64,000 nucleotides of DNA from Mycobacterium lehmannii (GCF_002245535.1 NZ_NKCN01000021.1:27991-91990); one strand, 5' to 3'. Positions 8,735 through 16,153 are shown, numbered from the stretch's first letter. Program-made: numbers and translations. The notes: generated from the letters alone by a model not told the origin.

Positions 8735-9520
8735 GTGACCGGTGCCCAGATCGTGGCCTACGTATTGGCGATTGTGGCGGCGGCCGAAGCCGTCGCGCTG
8801 GCCGTGCTGTGGATCCGCTACACCCGCCAGCGTGAGGAACTCGACGAAGCCCGTCGGCGTCTGGACACCAGGAACATGCTGTTCAGCGGCGGCCGCGAGG
8901 CGGTAAAGCAGGTGTGGCAGACCGCGAACATCCTGCGCAAGGACGGCCTCGGCGCGGCCGTGCGGTCCTCGATCGAGGATCTTGCGGACTGGGCCGAGGT
9001 CGAACGACCGGACCTGGCGCGGCTCTCGCCGAGCGGCAAGATGGTGATCATGTTCTCCGACATCGAGGAGTCGACGGCGCTCAACGAACGCATCGGCGAC
9101 CGCGCCTGGGTCCGGCTGCTGGGCCGCCACGACAAGATGGTGCGCCGCCACGTAAAGAAACACTCAGGTTATGTGGTCAAGAGCCAGGGCGATGGTTTCA
9201 TGGTGGCCTTCGCCCAACCGGAGGAGGCCGTGCGCTGCAGTATTGAGGTGCAGCAGTCACTTCGTCGTCCGCCCAACGGTATTCGCGTTCGAATGGGTAT
9301 TCACATGGGCAAATCGGTGCGCCGCGGTGACGACCTGTTCGGACGCAATGTCGCGATGGCCGCCCGCGTGGCGAACGAAGCCAACGGCGGCGAGGTTCTG
9401 GTGAGCGAGGTGGTGCGCGACGCGCTCGCCGACGTCGGGGACATCGAGTTCGACGACGGCCGCGACGCCGAACTCAAGGGGTTCAACGGATCACACCGGC
9501 TCTATGCCGTCGCGTCCTGA
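8735..9520 (+). CDS. Class III nucleotide cyclase with N-terminal membrane anchor
   Basis: A 261-residue protein with one N-terminal membrane helix (about residues 5-26), a charged linker, and a class III cyclase domain (about 105-260). Both metal-binding aspartates are visible (FSDIEEST and SQGDGFMVAF), as is the lysine before SQGDG that selects adenine and the D-L-F-G purine segment. The transition-state arginine is present in AMAARVANEANGG, but the asparagine four residues before it in active cyclases appears to be alanine here. It should make cAMP at the inner membrane face if active. The GTG start leaves no room for a ribosome binding site, so the mRNA is probably leaderless. Confidence 0.88.
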   Translation: MTGAQIVAYVLAIVAAAEAVALAVLWIRYTRQREELDEARRRLDTRNMLFSGGREAVKQVWQTANILRKDGLGAAVRSSIEDLADWAEVERPDLARLSPSGKMVIMFSDIEESTALNERIGDRAWVRLLGRHDKMVRRHVKKHSGYVVKSQGDGFMVAFAQPEEAVRCSIEVQQSLRRPPNGIRVRMGIHMGKSVRRGDDLFGRNVAMAARVANEANGGEVLVSEVVRDALADVGDIEFDDGRDAELKGFNGSHRLYAVAS

Positions 9521-9678
9521 CCGTCGGCGTTGGTCTCGGCCACCCGCTGGTGTAGCCGCGCCCTGATGTCATCGGGTGTGTACGAATTGCGGCGCCGCTG
9601 ATCGCGCGCGACCAGCGCCCCGCCTGCCACCACACCCGCCACACTCGCCAGCCCGACCCACTTCCAGATACCGCGCAT
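9502..9678 (-). CDS. Small single-pass membrane protein
   Basis: A 58-residue protein starting MRGIWKWVGLASVAG. One membrane helix (about residues 6-25, WVGLASVAGVVAGGALVA) is followed by a basic, hydrophilic tail (RDQRRRNSYTPDDIRARLHQ). Its stop codon lies inside the end of the convergent cyclase gene (19-base overlap). Codon third positions are strongly GC-rich, which supports coding. It starts 27 bases from the divergent gene at 9706. I do not know its function; small helix-plus-basic-tail proteins of this kind are common in mycobacteria. Confidence 0.65.
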   Translation of the reverse strand: MRGIWKWVGLASVAGVVAGGALVARDQRRRNSYTPDDIRARLHQRVAETNADGQDATA

Positions 9679-9705
9679 GACGCTCAGTCTGCCTAAGCTG
9701 CGGAT

Positions 9706-10398
9706 GTGAAACCAACCACCGTGTCGTTGGAGCAGGCGCTCGAGGCGACCCGCACCGGCGATCTGTGGCTGTTTCGCGGACGGTCGGGGCCGGACCGGGC
9801 GATTCAGTCGTTGACCAACAGCCCGGTCAACCACGTCGGGATGACGATCGCGATCGAAGACCTGCCGCCGCTGATCTGGCACGCCGAACTCGGCGACAAG
9901 CTGACCGACATGTGGACCGGGCGCAACCAACGAGGCGTTCAACTCAACGACGCACGCCAGGTTGTGGAGCGGTGGATCACCAACTATCACCAGCGCTGCT
10001 GGCTGCGCCAACTCACGCCGTATGCCAGCCGCGAGCAGGAGGACCGCGCGTTGAAGGTGGTCGCCCGCATGGACGGCACACCGTTCCCTAGCACCGCGCG
10101 GCTGACCGGCCGGTGGTTTCGCGGCCGCCTCGCCGTCACCGACTTCACCCGCGGAATTCCGTTCGTACACAAGAAGGTTCGCGATGCGACGCTACGCAGA
10201 AAACAAGAGAAGCTCCAAGTGGGGCTGCAGACCGCATACTGCGCCGAGACCGTCGCCATCACCTACGAGGAGATGGGCCTGCTGACCTCGGAGAAGCACT
10301 ACAACTGGTTCGATCCGGGCTCGTTCTGGAGCGGCGACACGCTGCCGCTCGCGCCCGGCTATCAACTCAGCCCCGAAATCGCCGTGACGCTGGACTGA
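9706..10398 (+). CDS. Permuted NlpC/P60-type (YiiX-like) cysteine hydrolase
   Basis: A 230-residue protein with the layout of circularly permuted papain-like enzymes: a histidine comes first (NSPVNHVGMTIAI, about residue 43) and a cysteine late (LQTAYCAETVAITYEEMG, about residue 180). Members of this group are amidases or acyltransferases acting on lipids or peptides. The C-terminal W-F-D-P-G-S-F-W segment is typical of mycobacterial members. There is no signal peptide, so it is probably cytoplasmic. The GTG at 9706 is the only good start; an overlapping ATG at 9704 runs straight into a stop. Confidence 0.8.
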   Translation: MKPTTVSLEQALEATRTGDLWLFRGRSGPDRAIQSLTNSPVNHVGMTIAIEDLPPLIWHAELGDKLTDMWTGRNQRGVQLNDARQVVERWITNYHQRCWLRQLTPYASREQEDRALKVVARMDGTPFPSTARLTGRWFRGRLAVTDFTRGIPFVHKKVRDATLRRKQEKLQVGLQTAYCAETVAITYEEMGLLTSEKHYNWFDPGSFWSGDTLPLAPGYQLSPEIAVTLD

Positions 10399-10478
10399 TC
10401 GAGGCCCCAGAAACGAGGCTTGCAAGGCAAGGGAAACCCCTGCTTCTTTTTCGTTCCGGCCGCCATACCGTCATTGGC

Positions 10479-10592
10479 ATGTTGACGTGGATGAAACTAA
10501 CCGTGACACTCCTGCTCGCCGCACTCACGATGCTGTTGTCCGGGTGCGTCTTTGCCACCGGCACAGTCATCAGTACGGTCCCGATTCTGTAG
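10479..10592 (+). CDS. Very short predicted lipoprotein (37 residues)
   Basis: The frame encodes MLTWMKLTVTLLLAAL..., a classic type II signal peptide ending in the lipobox L-S-G-C, followed by only 14 residues (VFATGTVISTVPIL). Start is ATG 10479 or 10491; neither has a strong ribosome binding site. The stop is two bases from the convergent DUF2993 gene. A lipobox in the right place after a clean hydrophobic stretch is unlikely by chance, so I think it is real, but no homology is known to me. Confidence 0.45.
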   Translation: MLTWMKLTVTLLLAALTMLLSGCVFATGTVISTVPIL

Positions 10593-10594
10593 CG

Positions 10595-11635
10595 CTAAAG
10601 GCGCGCGAAGCAGGGGTTGGCGTCCTCCTTGGGGATGGCGGCGTCTCGACTCGAGAATGTGCCGACTACGCCGGAGTCGGTGACCTCGACGCTGTCGGCT
10701 TGGATCCCGAGCGGGTAGTTGTCGTTGAGCTTCTTGGTCAGGTCGTTGAGCGCGGTCTGCACAGCCTCCTTGGGCAGCGGCCCGGTGACGTCGAGGACCT
10801 GCAGGTTGAGGTCACCGTCGGTGACGACGGGTTTGGCGCTGACACTGTTGTCGCCGGCCTCCAGGATCACCGTCCCCGCCGCGGGGTCGGTACGCACACC
10901 GGTGACCAGATTGCCGACGCCGGGCAGGTTCGCGGCAACGGTGTCCTTGATACCGGCCGACTTCCAGCTCAGCGTGGCGTCGAGCGACCCGATGGTGCCC
11001 TTGGAATCCCCGGTGTCCTGCAATCGCACATCGGCGAGAGTGACCTCCGCGGTCATACCGTCGGCGCTCTGCACCCGGTTTCCGTCGGTGGTGACCGAGA
11101 TGTTGGTGTAATGCCCCGTGATGTGCTGCCACAGGAACGGGGGGTTCACTCCGAAGGAAATTTTGACGCCGTCCTCGGTCACACACTCGGCGACCTCGGT
11201 CAAGATGTTGTCCGCGCGCTGCCGCGCATAGAGCTCGCCGGCGGCCAGGCCACCCGCCAGCAGGGCGAGCACGATGACGGCGACCAGCGCGACCGACGTT
11301 TTGTTGAAACCGTGTCTGCGGCGCGGCTTCTCGTCGCCGCCCGGCGCCCCGAACGTTGGTGGTGGCGGCGGTGGGATCGGTTCTCGTCGATGGATCTGCT
11401 GGGTCGGCTGCACGTCGGCCGGTGACGGTGGTCGCGGGAAGCGTTGTGTCGGACCGGCGCTCGCCGGCCCCCTTGGGGTGCGGAGCTGCTCGGTCGGCCG
11501 CTCGTGCGGCGGCGGGGCCGGTTGCCGGGGCGGCTCCGGCGGCCGGGGCGGAGGTCGCCGCTGTGACGGGTGCGGTGGCGGCGAGCCACGGCCCCGCCAC
11601 TCAGGCGGACCCGGGCGGTGCGGCGGCTGCGTCAC
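10595..11635 (-). CDS. Proline-rich, membrane-anchored DUF2993 (LmeA-like) protein
   Basis: A 346-residue protein in three parts: a proline/arginine-rich cytoplasmic head (residues 1-108), one membrane helix (about 112-132, TSVALVAVIVLALLAGG), and an extracytoplasmic DUF2993 domain (about 135-346). DUF2993 includes LmeA, a periplasmic lipid-binding protein that helps lipomannan synthesis, so lipid binding near the membrane is the likely role; the low-complexity head is the unusual part. The cysteine in ECVTEDG and the one in NPCFARL may pair. It follows the WGxxGxxG gene but a strong hairpin separates the two. Confidence 0.8.
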   Translation of the reverse strand: MTQPPHRPGPPEWRGRGSPPPHPSQRRPPPRPPEPPRQPAPPPHERPTEQLRTPRGPASAGPTQRFPRPPSPADVQPTQQIHRREPIPPPPPPTFGAPGGDEKPRRRHGFNKTSVALVAVIVLALLAGGLAAGELYARQRADNILTEVAECVTEDGVKISFGVNPPFLWQHITGHYTNISVTTDGNRVQSADGMTAEVTLADVRLQDTGDSKGTIGSLDATLSWKSAGIKDTVAANLPGVGNLVTGVRTDPAAGTVILEAGDNSVSAKPVVTDGDLNLQVLDVTGPLPKEAVQTALNDLTKKLNDNYPLGIQADSVEVTDSGVVGTFSSRDAAIPKEDANPCFARL

Positions 11636-11666
11636 GTGCGCGATTCTGCCCTATCAGTACTCGAGA

Positions 11667-11698
11667 AGCCCCCGCCAGGGCGGGCCTGGCGGGGGGCT
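11667..11698 (-). terminator. GC-rich hairpin after the WGxxGxxG gene
   Basis: AGCCCCCGCCAGG and CCTGGCGGGGGGCT form a 13-pair stem with one bulged G and a five-base loop. It lies 19-50 bases after the stop of the small membrane gene (minus strand). There is no T-run, as is common for mycobacterial terminators, so termination is inferred from stem strength and position. Confidence 0.6.
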
Positions 11699-11716
11699 CG
11701 TAGATCGAGTGAGGTA

Positions 11717-11992
11717 CTACGCCCGCGGCGGCGGCGGGTTCGTCGTACCGGTGTTGCGAACGGCCGGGTAGTCGGCGTCCCTGCGCTTCTTCAGTCCGAG
11801 CAGGCCCAGCAGGCCCAGGAGCCCTGCAAGCCCCCACAGACCGGTGTTGTCGCTTTCCTGCTCGTGCTCGACTTCCTGCGCGACCGTCGCGGTGGTCGAT
11901 GCGGGCACGGTCAGATCAGTCGCATTGGCGACACCAGCGCCGCCGAACAGCAAGCTGAGCGTCATGGCTCCCACTGCCACTGTTTTCTGCAT
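11717..11992 (-). CDS. WGxxGxxG family small secreted membrane protein
   Basis: A 91-residue protein with a signal peptide (MQKTVAVGAMTLSLLFGGAG, cleavage near VANA), a short acidic region, and the signature W-G-L-A-G-L-L-G followed by more glycine/leucine repeats and a K-K-R-R stop-transfer. This matches the WGxxGxxG family of small actinobacterial proteins, whose C-terminal part resembles a sorting signal; the tail here runs on about 24 residues past the basic cluster and is proline-rich. AAAGGAGCAAC precedes the ATG. The role of the family is unknown to me. Confidence 0.75.
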   Translation of the reverse strand: MQKTVAVGAMTLSLLFGGAGVANATDLTVPASTTATVAQEVEHEQESDNTGLWGLAGLLGLLGLLGLKKRRDADYPAVRNTGTTNPPPPRA

Positions 11993-12148
11993 CGTGTTGC
12001 TCCTTTTGTGTCGGAGCCAGTCGACCCATGGACATCGAGTCCACCCCCCTAGCTCGGGAGCAAGTGTTTACGCAGAAGAAACCGTTCAAACCTGATGCCG
12101 GCGAGATCCTGCACAACGCGTCGGGCGTGCATCGCTTGGGTGGGCCGG

Positions 12149-12643
12149 TCACTCGGCGCGAAACACGGCCTGTCGCCTCGCGAGGTAGTCCGCGAGGTTC
12201 TGCAGCGAAGAATTCATTCCCTCCGCGTGGTCGGCGGCCGAGACCCCGACCGGCACGTCTTCCGCGCGCAGTTCGACCCGGGTGCCGCCGTCGACCCTCG
12301 TCACCGACCACGTCATCGTCATCGTTCCGCCGAAAATCGCCTCGGCAGACGAAAATTCGACGGTTTGAACGACGCGGTCATCGGGCTCTATTTCAACGAA
12401 GCGTCCCTCAACGACATCGGAGTCGGCGTTGCTCTTGCCGCCCTGCGCGGGCGGGTCGCTGTATGTCAGGACCATTCGGTAGGAACCACCAGGCTGGGCG
12501 TCGAAGTGTTCGAATCGGCCGGTCATCCCCGACGGCGGTAGCCACTCGACCAGCGCCCCAGGGTCGACGAGCGCCTCGAAGACGCGGCTCAACGGCGCCT
12601 TGACCACCCGCGATGCGCTATCCGTGCGTGTCATCACCAACAT
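12149..12643 (-). CDS. SRPBCC (AHSA1-type) protein
   Basis: A 164-residue START/Bet v1-fold protein of the AHSA1 group. Typical marks are the N-terminal VVKAPLSRVFEALVDPGALV, the middle QPGGSYRMVLTYSD, the GRFVEIEPDDRVV segment and the C-terminal amphipathic helix (GMNSSLQNLADYLARR). These proteins bind hydrophobic ligands in a cavity; the ligand is not predictable. The ATG at 12643 is preferred to one at 12634. Neighbours on both sides are unrelated and there is no clear operon. Confidence 0.85.
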   Translation of the reverse strand: MLVMTRTDSASRVVKAPLSRVFEALVDPGALVEWLPPSGMTGRFEHFDAQPGGSYRMVLTYSDPPAQGGKSNADSDVVEGRFVEIEPDDRVVQTVEFSSAEAIFGGTMTMTWSVTRVDGGTRVELRAEDVPVGVSAADHAEGMNSSLQNLADYLARRQAVFRAE

Positions 12644-12760
12644 TGAACCCGATTCTGCGATCCCCAATTCTTGGGATCGGTAGCGCGTCCGGCGCCTTCT
12701 ACTCATCGCACCGGCGACGCGACACGACGCGAAGCCTCGAGAAAAGGAGATCAGGCAGAC

Positions 12761-13027
12761 GTGAACGCACACGGCGCGAAGAAGTCGATGATCGGGGCGA
12801 CGCTGTTGGGCGGTGCGGCCCTCGTCGCAGCACTCACCGCGGGTGCCGCCCATGCGACCCCGTCGCCGCTTCCGGAGCTGAGGATCGAATACTCCGATGT
12901 CGCTGCCCCCGGTGACGGTTCGGTGCGCGCCAGCCATCCGCAATCGCGGTTGTGCGACGGCTCGGTGCGCGTCGCCAGCCCTACAGTCCAGGCGTGTGAC
13001 GGCTCGGTGCGGGTGGCCCTCCCCTGA
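12761..13027 (+). CDS. Secreted small protein with three 14-residue repeats (DGSVR motif)
   Basis: An 88-residue protein starting at GTG 12761, with AAAAGGAGA ten bases upstream. A signal peptide (about residues 1-32, ending AGAAHA) is followed by a mature part of about 56 residues. From residue 51 it contains three copies of a 14-residue unit, [GC]-D-G-S-V-R-[AV]-x-x-P, with cysteine opening the second and third copies; the protein ends inside the third copy. It is unlike any family I know. Two cysteines one repeat apart suggest a disulfide or metal site. It ends 10 bases from a convergent gene. Confidence 0.65.
   Translation: MNAHGAKKSMIGATLLGGAALVAALTAGAAHATPSPLPELRIEYSDVAAPGDGSVRASHPQSRLCDGSVRVASPTVQACDGSVRVALP
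12911..13024 (+). repeat. Tandem 42-base coding repeat
   Basis: Units at 12911-12952, 12953-12994 and 12995-13024 (last one partial) share the core GACGG(T/C)TCGGTGCG(C/G)G. The period is a multiple of three, so copy-number changes would keep the frame. Confidence 0.75.
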
Positions 13028-13037
13028 CTTCGGTCTA

Positions 13038-13586
13038 CTAGCGCGGCAGGGTCCTTCTCGCCTGCCACGTGACTCCCGCCACGGTGTTCGCCAGGTCCGG
13101 CCTGGCTTTGGCGAATACCCGCAACGCTCGGTAGAACGACCAGACATGCCGGGGCGTCGGTACTTTCGGCACCCACGCCAACTCCCAGTGGATGCCGTTG
13201 ATCGGATCGTCGAAGAAGACGGCGTAGTAGCCGGGCCAGTACTGCGGATACTCCCTCGGCGGGTCGGTGACCGGGACATCGCGCGCAAGCAGGAACTCGC
13301 GGTGGAAGCGATCGACTTCTTTGCGGCTACGCGCCCACAGGGCGATGTGGTTGATGCCGACGGACTGGTCGGCGTGGGTCAGCTTCGCCCCGGTGCGGGC
13401 AGGTTGAATGCCGATATAGCTGTGCGGGTTGACGTAGCGCGTCATGTAGTAGATCGACTCGTATTCCATGTTCATCGACGAGAAGCTGCTGTATCCGAGC
13501 CAGCCGAACAACGCGTCGTAGAAGGCGATCGAGTCGTCGTAGTCCAGCACCGCGAACTCCACGTGACTGACCCCGCGCCACCGCAT
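13038..13586 (-). CDS. VOC (glyoxalase/dioxygenase superfamily) protein
   Basis: A 182-residue protein with two beta-alpha-beta-beta-beta modules typical of VOC enzymes: HVEFAVLDYDDSIAFYDALF at the start and NHIALWARSRKEVDRFHREF in the middle, ending DDPINGIHWELAWVPK. The H, H and E residues in these segments could bind a metal. The ATG at 13586 has a very strong site (GGGAGGT). A C-terminal extension of about 40 residues (HVWSFYRALRVFAKARPDL) goes beyond a single VOC domain. Substrate unknown. Confidence 0.85.
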   Translation of the reverse strand: MRWRGVSHVEFAVLDYDDSIAFYDALFGWLGYSSFSSMNMEYESIYYMTRYVNPHSYIGIQPARTGAKLTHADQSVGINHIALWARSRKEVDRFHREFLLARDVPVTDPPREYPQYWPGYYAVFFDDPINGIHWELAWVPKVPTPRHVWSFYRALRVFAKARPDLANTVAGVTWQARRTLPR

Positions 13587-13608
13587 CGCGACCTCCCCCC
13601 ATTGTGTA

Positions 13609-14145
13609 CTACGGAGTGTAGTACTCGTATGTCACGACGGTCATCGTTTCTCCAGATGGCGTGACCTCGTCCCGGGGACCGTGCGCCAGCACAAAGCCGA
13701 CGCTTTCCAGTACCCGACAAGATCCGTCGTTCTCCGGAGCGGTCCGTGCCGTCAACCGAGACAATCCGGCTTCGGTGGCCAGACCAGCGACCGCCGACAG
13801 ACCCTGACGGGCCGCGCCGCGACCGCGCCCCTGCGGAGCCAACCAGAACCCCACCTCTGCATCGGATTCGTGGATCTCGAAAAGGACAATGCTGCCGAGG
13901 AAGTCGTCGGACCACGCGTCCGCGATGGCCAGCACGGCGAGGGTGTCTTCGGTCAGACCGCGTGCGATGACGCCGTCGATCTGCTCGCGCACGATCTCTG
14001 CCGAGTACTCCCGCAGCGGTAGGTGTGCGAACCGTCGCACCGCGTCGTCGTCAGTGCCCGCTGCGAAGGCGTGCGCGTCGCCATGTCGCAGCCGACGGAC
14101 AGTCACGTTGCCTTCGCCGCGGGGAAGCCGGTCGGCGATCCTCAC
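13609..14145 (-). CDS. GNAT family N-acetyltransferase (RimJ/RimL type)
   Basis: A 178-residue acetyltransferase. The acetyl-CoA loop is visible as WLAPQGRGRGAARQGL, and TAPENDGSCRVLESVGF is the characteristic late N-x-x-S-x-x-V-L-E-x-x-G-F motif. The GTG start (14143-14145) overlaps the stop of the upstream DUF1801 gene (GTGA), so the two are coupled. Substrate unknown; related enzymes acetylate protein N-termini or antibiotics. Confidence 0.87.
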   Translation of the reverse strand: MRIADRLPRGEGNVTVRRLRHGDAHAFAAGTDDDAVRRFAHLPLREYSAEIVREQIDGVIARGLTEDTLAVLAIADAWSDDFLGSIVLFEIHESDAEVGFWLAPQGRGRGAARQGLSAVAGLATEAGLSRLTARTAPENDGSCRVLESVGFVLAHGPRDEVTPSGETMTVVTYEYYTP

Positions 14146-14507
14146 TTGCGGCGCTTCGACGCCTTGTTGCTGCGGTTGACCTCGACGGCCCTGTTGATCA
14201 GGGCCTTGAACGCCTTGGGATCCAATTCATCGTCTTCGCGTAGATCGATCGACCGCCCGACCGGAGCTTGCAAACTCGCGTTGAAGAGTTTGTCGGGGTC
14301 GTCGATGGACGAGCCCTTAGCGAAATTCACCTTGACCTTACCCTTGTACATCTCCAGCGTGCAGATGAGGCCGTCCAACGAGAACGCAGGCACACCATCG
14401 GGATTCGATGGCTTGCGCCATTTGATCTCCTCGACGACGTCGGGCTCGGCTTGCTTGATCAGTGACCGGATGTCGTCAACCCGGTCGACGCGCCAGTCGT
14501 CAGTCAT
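14142..14507 (-). CDS. DUF1801 family protein
   Basis: A 121-residue cytoplasmic protein with the DUF1801 pattern: IRSLIKQAEPDVVEEIKWRK near the start, then F-S-L-D-G-L-I-C-T-L-E-M-Y-K, and a lysine/arginine-rich C-terminus. The family has an iron-chaperone-like (frataxin-like) fold but no settled role. It is the first gene of a two-gene unit with the GNAT gene, to which it is coupled by a four-base overlap. Confidence 0.85.
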   Translation of the reverse strand: MTDDWRVDRVDDIRSLIKQAEPDVVEEIKWRKPSNPDGVPAFSLDGLICTLEMYKGKVKVNFAKGSSIDDPDKLFNASLQAPVGRSIDLREDDELDPKAFKALINRAVEVNRSNKASKRRK

Positions 14508-14547
14508 ACCTCGAATGTAACGCCTCGCGGCTACGACCCCGGCGAGA

Positions 14548-14907
14548 CTACGTGCAGCAATTTGGGTCCAAGACGGCGCATAACGCACCGAGCGCATCGC
14601 GGTGCGGCCGGTGGTACACGTTCATTCCGCGCCGGTCGGATTCGACCAGCCCAGCGCGTCGAAGCTGGGTCAGGTGATGGCTGACAGTTGATTCGGTCAA
14701 CCCAAGTGCCGTCGCAAGTTCGCCGCTGTTCTGCTCGCCCGCCGACGAACTGAACAACATCGACATGATCTTCACCCTGGCCGGGTCAGCGAGCGCCTTG
14801 AGCCGAAGCGCGACATGGAGCGCGTCCTCGTCGCTCATCGGACCGGCGGCAACCGGTGCACAGCACACCGGCGCGGACATATCGATCACGGGCAATGACT
14901 TGGGCAT
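14548..14907 (-). CDS. arsR: ArsR family arsenic-responsive repressor
   Basis: A 119-residue winged-helix repressor (LKALADPARVKIMSML; LGLTESTVSHHLTQLRRAGL). It has a vicinal cysteine pair at residues 15-16 and three more at the C-terminus (110, 117, 118). C15/C16 match the arsenite-site cysteines I remember for Corynebacterium glutamicum ArsR; the C-terminal group is extra. It resembles M. tuberculosis Rv2640c, which also sits divergent from cadI. Operators at 14929-14942 and 14976-14989 fit control of both itself and the cadI operon. Confidence 0.9.
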   Translation of the reverse strand: MPKSLPVIDMSAPVCCAPVAAGPMSDEDALHVALRLKALADPARVKIMSMLFSSSAGEQNSGELATALGLTESTVSHHLTQLRRAGLVESDRRGMNVYHRPHRDALGALCAVLDPNCCT

Positions 14908-14928
14908 GAGAAAAGTCTGCCACGGGTC

Positions 14929-14942
14929 TTGACATATATCAA
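14929..14942. promoter_or_regulatory. ArsR-type operator, arsR-proximal copy
   Basis: TTGACATATATCAA is nearly self-complementary and contains GACATATATC, the exact reverse complement of the core of the second site. It ends 22 bases upstream of the arsR start and lies where its promoter should be. Confidence 0.7.
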
Positions 14943-14975
14943 AAAGGTGAGGAAGGTGGTGACCAGCCGGCTACT

Positions 14976-14989
14976 TCGATATATGTCTC
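14976..14989. promoter_or_regulatory. ArsR-type operator, cadI-proximal copy
   Basis: TCGATATATGTCTC contains GATATATGTC, a perfect inverted copy of the core at 14931-14940. Core centres are 47 bases apart. It lies 20 bases before the cadI start, between promoter and gene. Confidence 0.7.
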
Positions 14990-15008
14990 ACAAGTATGGA
15001 GGAACATC

Positions 15009-15491
15009 ATGTCCCGCGTTCAGCTCGCCCTCAACGTCGACGACCTCGACGAAGCGATCACCTTCTATTCGAAGCTGTTCAATACTCCGCCCGCCAAAGT
15101 CAAGGAGGGCTACGCGAACTTCGCCGTCGCGGAACCACCCCTGAAGCTGGTCCTGCTGGAGAATCCCGGCAAGGGCGGCACGATCAACCACCTCGGAGTC
15201 GAGGTTGCGACGAGCGAGATCGTCCACGCCGAAATCGCCCGCCTGAGCGACGAGGGGCTGTTCACGGACGAAGAGATCGGCACCACCTGTTGTTTCGCCA
15301 AGCAGGACAAGGTCTGGGTGACGGGCCCGGCGGGCGAGAAGTGGGAGGTGTACACGGTGCTCGAAGACTCCGACACCTTCGGCACCAGCCAGCAGCGGCC
15401 CGGCGACACTGACGCTGAAGGCGGCGTCTGCTGCGGCGGTACGGCCGCGGACAGCGATGACAAGGTGGCGGCAACGTCTTCCTGCTGCTAG
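15009..15491 (+). CDS. cadI: CadI/ArsI-type protein, likely organoarsenical C-As lyase
   Basis: A 160-residue VOC protein. Predicted iron ligands are Q5, H61 and E113, and the vicinal pair C94-C95 (GTTCCFAKQDKVWV) is the trivalent-organoarsenical binding site of ArsI lyases. The tail carries further cysteines (GGVCCGG and the terminal SSCC), which may bind metal. M. tuberculosis CadI (Rv2641) was named for cadmium induction; the active-site residues here point to ArsI chemistry, breaking the C-As bond of methylarsenite. GGAGGAAC precedes the ATG. First gene of the plus-strand ars run. Confidence 0.9.
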   Translation: MSRVQLALNVDDLDEAITFYSKLFNTPPAKVKEGYANFAVAEPPLKLVLLENPGKGGTINHLGVEVATSEIVHAEIARLSDEGLFTDEEIGTTCCFAKQDKVWVTGPAGEKWEVYTVLEDSDTFGTSQQRPGDTDAEGGVCCGGTAADSDDKVAATSSCC

Positions 15492-15552
15492 ATGCGATGC
15501 GTCCCGCCGCGACCTCGTGGAGATCTGGTCGCGGCGGGCGCATCATCGAAGT

Positions 15553-16095
15553 ATGGAGGCGGGCGGTGCGAGCGTCGATCGAGCCGCGATCAACGCCGAC
15601 CTCGAACGTGCGCGCATCGACTTCCACCGACTGCTCGACAGTGCCGAACCCTCGGACTGGGCAAGGCCGACCGACGGCACCCGATGGACCAACGAAGAGT
15701 TGTTGTTCCACATAGTCTTTGGATACATGGTCGTTCAACGGCTAGTGGTGCTGATAGCGGTCTTCGGGCGGCTTCCGCGCGGGGCAAGCGCCGCGTTCGC
15801 TCGCATCCTCAACGCATCGACCCACCCCTTCCACCTGATCAACTACTACGGATCGCGGGCCGCCGCCCTCGTGTACAACCGCCGCCGGATGGGGACAAAG
15901 CTCGACCGTGTGATCAGTTCGCTCCAACGGCGGATGGCCCACAAACCCGACAGCGCATTCCACCGCGGCATGCACTTCCCGACCGGGTGGGACCCCTTCT
16001 TCAGCGACTACATGACGCTGGAGGATCTCTACCGATACCCAGGGCGGCACTTCGACTTCCACTCCCGCCAGCTCACCCTCACCCCGCGAACCTGA
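15553..16095 (+). CDS. DinB family protein inside the arsenic locus
   Basis: A 180-residue four-helix-bundle protein of the DinB/YfiT type. Metal-site histidines fit ELLFHIVFGYM (first) and the C-terminal HFDFHSRQL (second and third); the R-W-T-N-E-E-L segment before the first histidine is typical. Several DinB proteins are thiol-dependent S-transferases using bacillithiol or mycothiol. It lies between cadI and the second arsR on the same strand. A role in mycothiol chemistry of arsenic is my inference. The start (ATG 15553) lacks a strong ribosome site. Confidence 0.75.
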   Translation: MEAGGASVDRAAINADLERARIDFHRLLDSAEPSDWARPTDGTRWTNEELLFHIVFGYMVVQRLVVLIAVFGRLPRGASAAFARILNASTHPFHLINYYGSRAAALVYNRRRMGTKLDRVISSLQRRMAHKPDSAFHRGMHFPTGWDPFFSDYMTLEDLYRYPGRHFDFHSRQLTLTPRT

Positions 16096-16153
16096 GGCGA
16101 CGTTCACCCGATGGTCGTTTGCGTCCTGGATCGATGCCTGTCAATATCGATGG

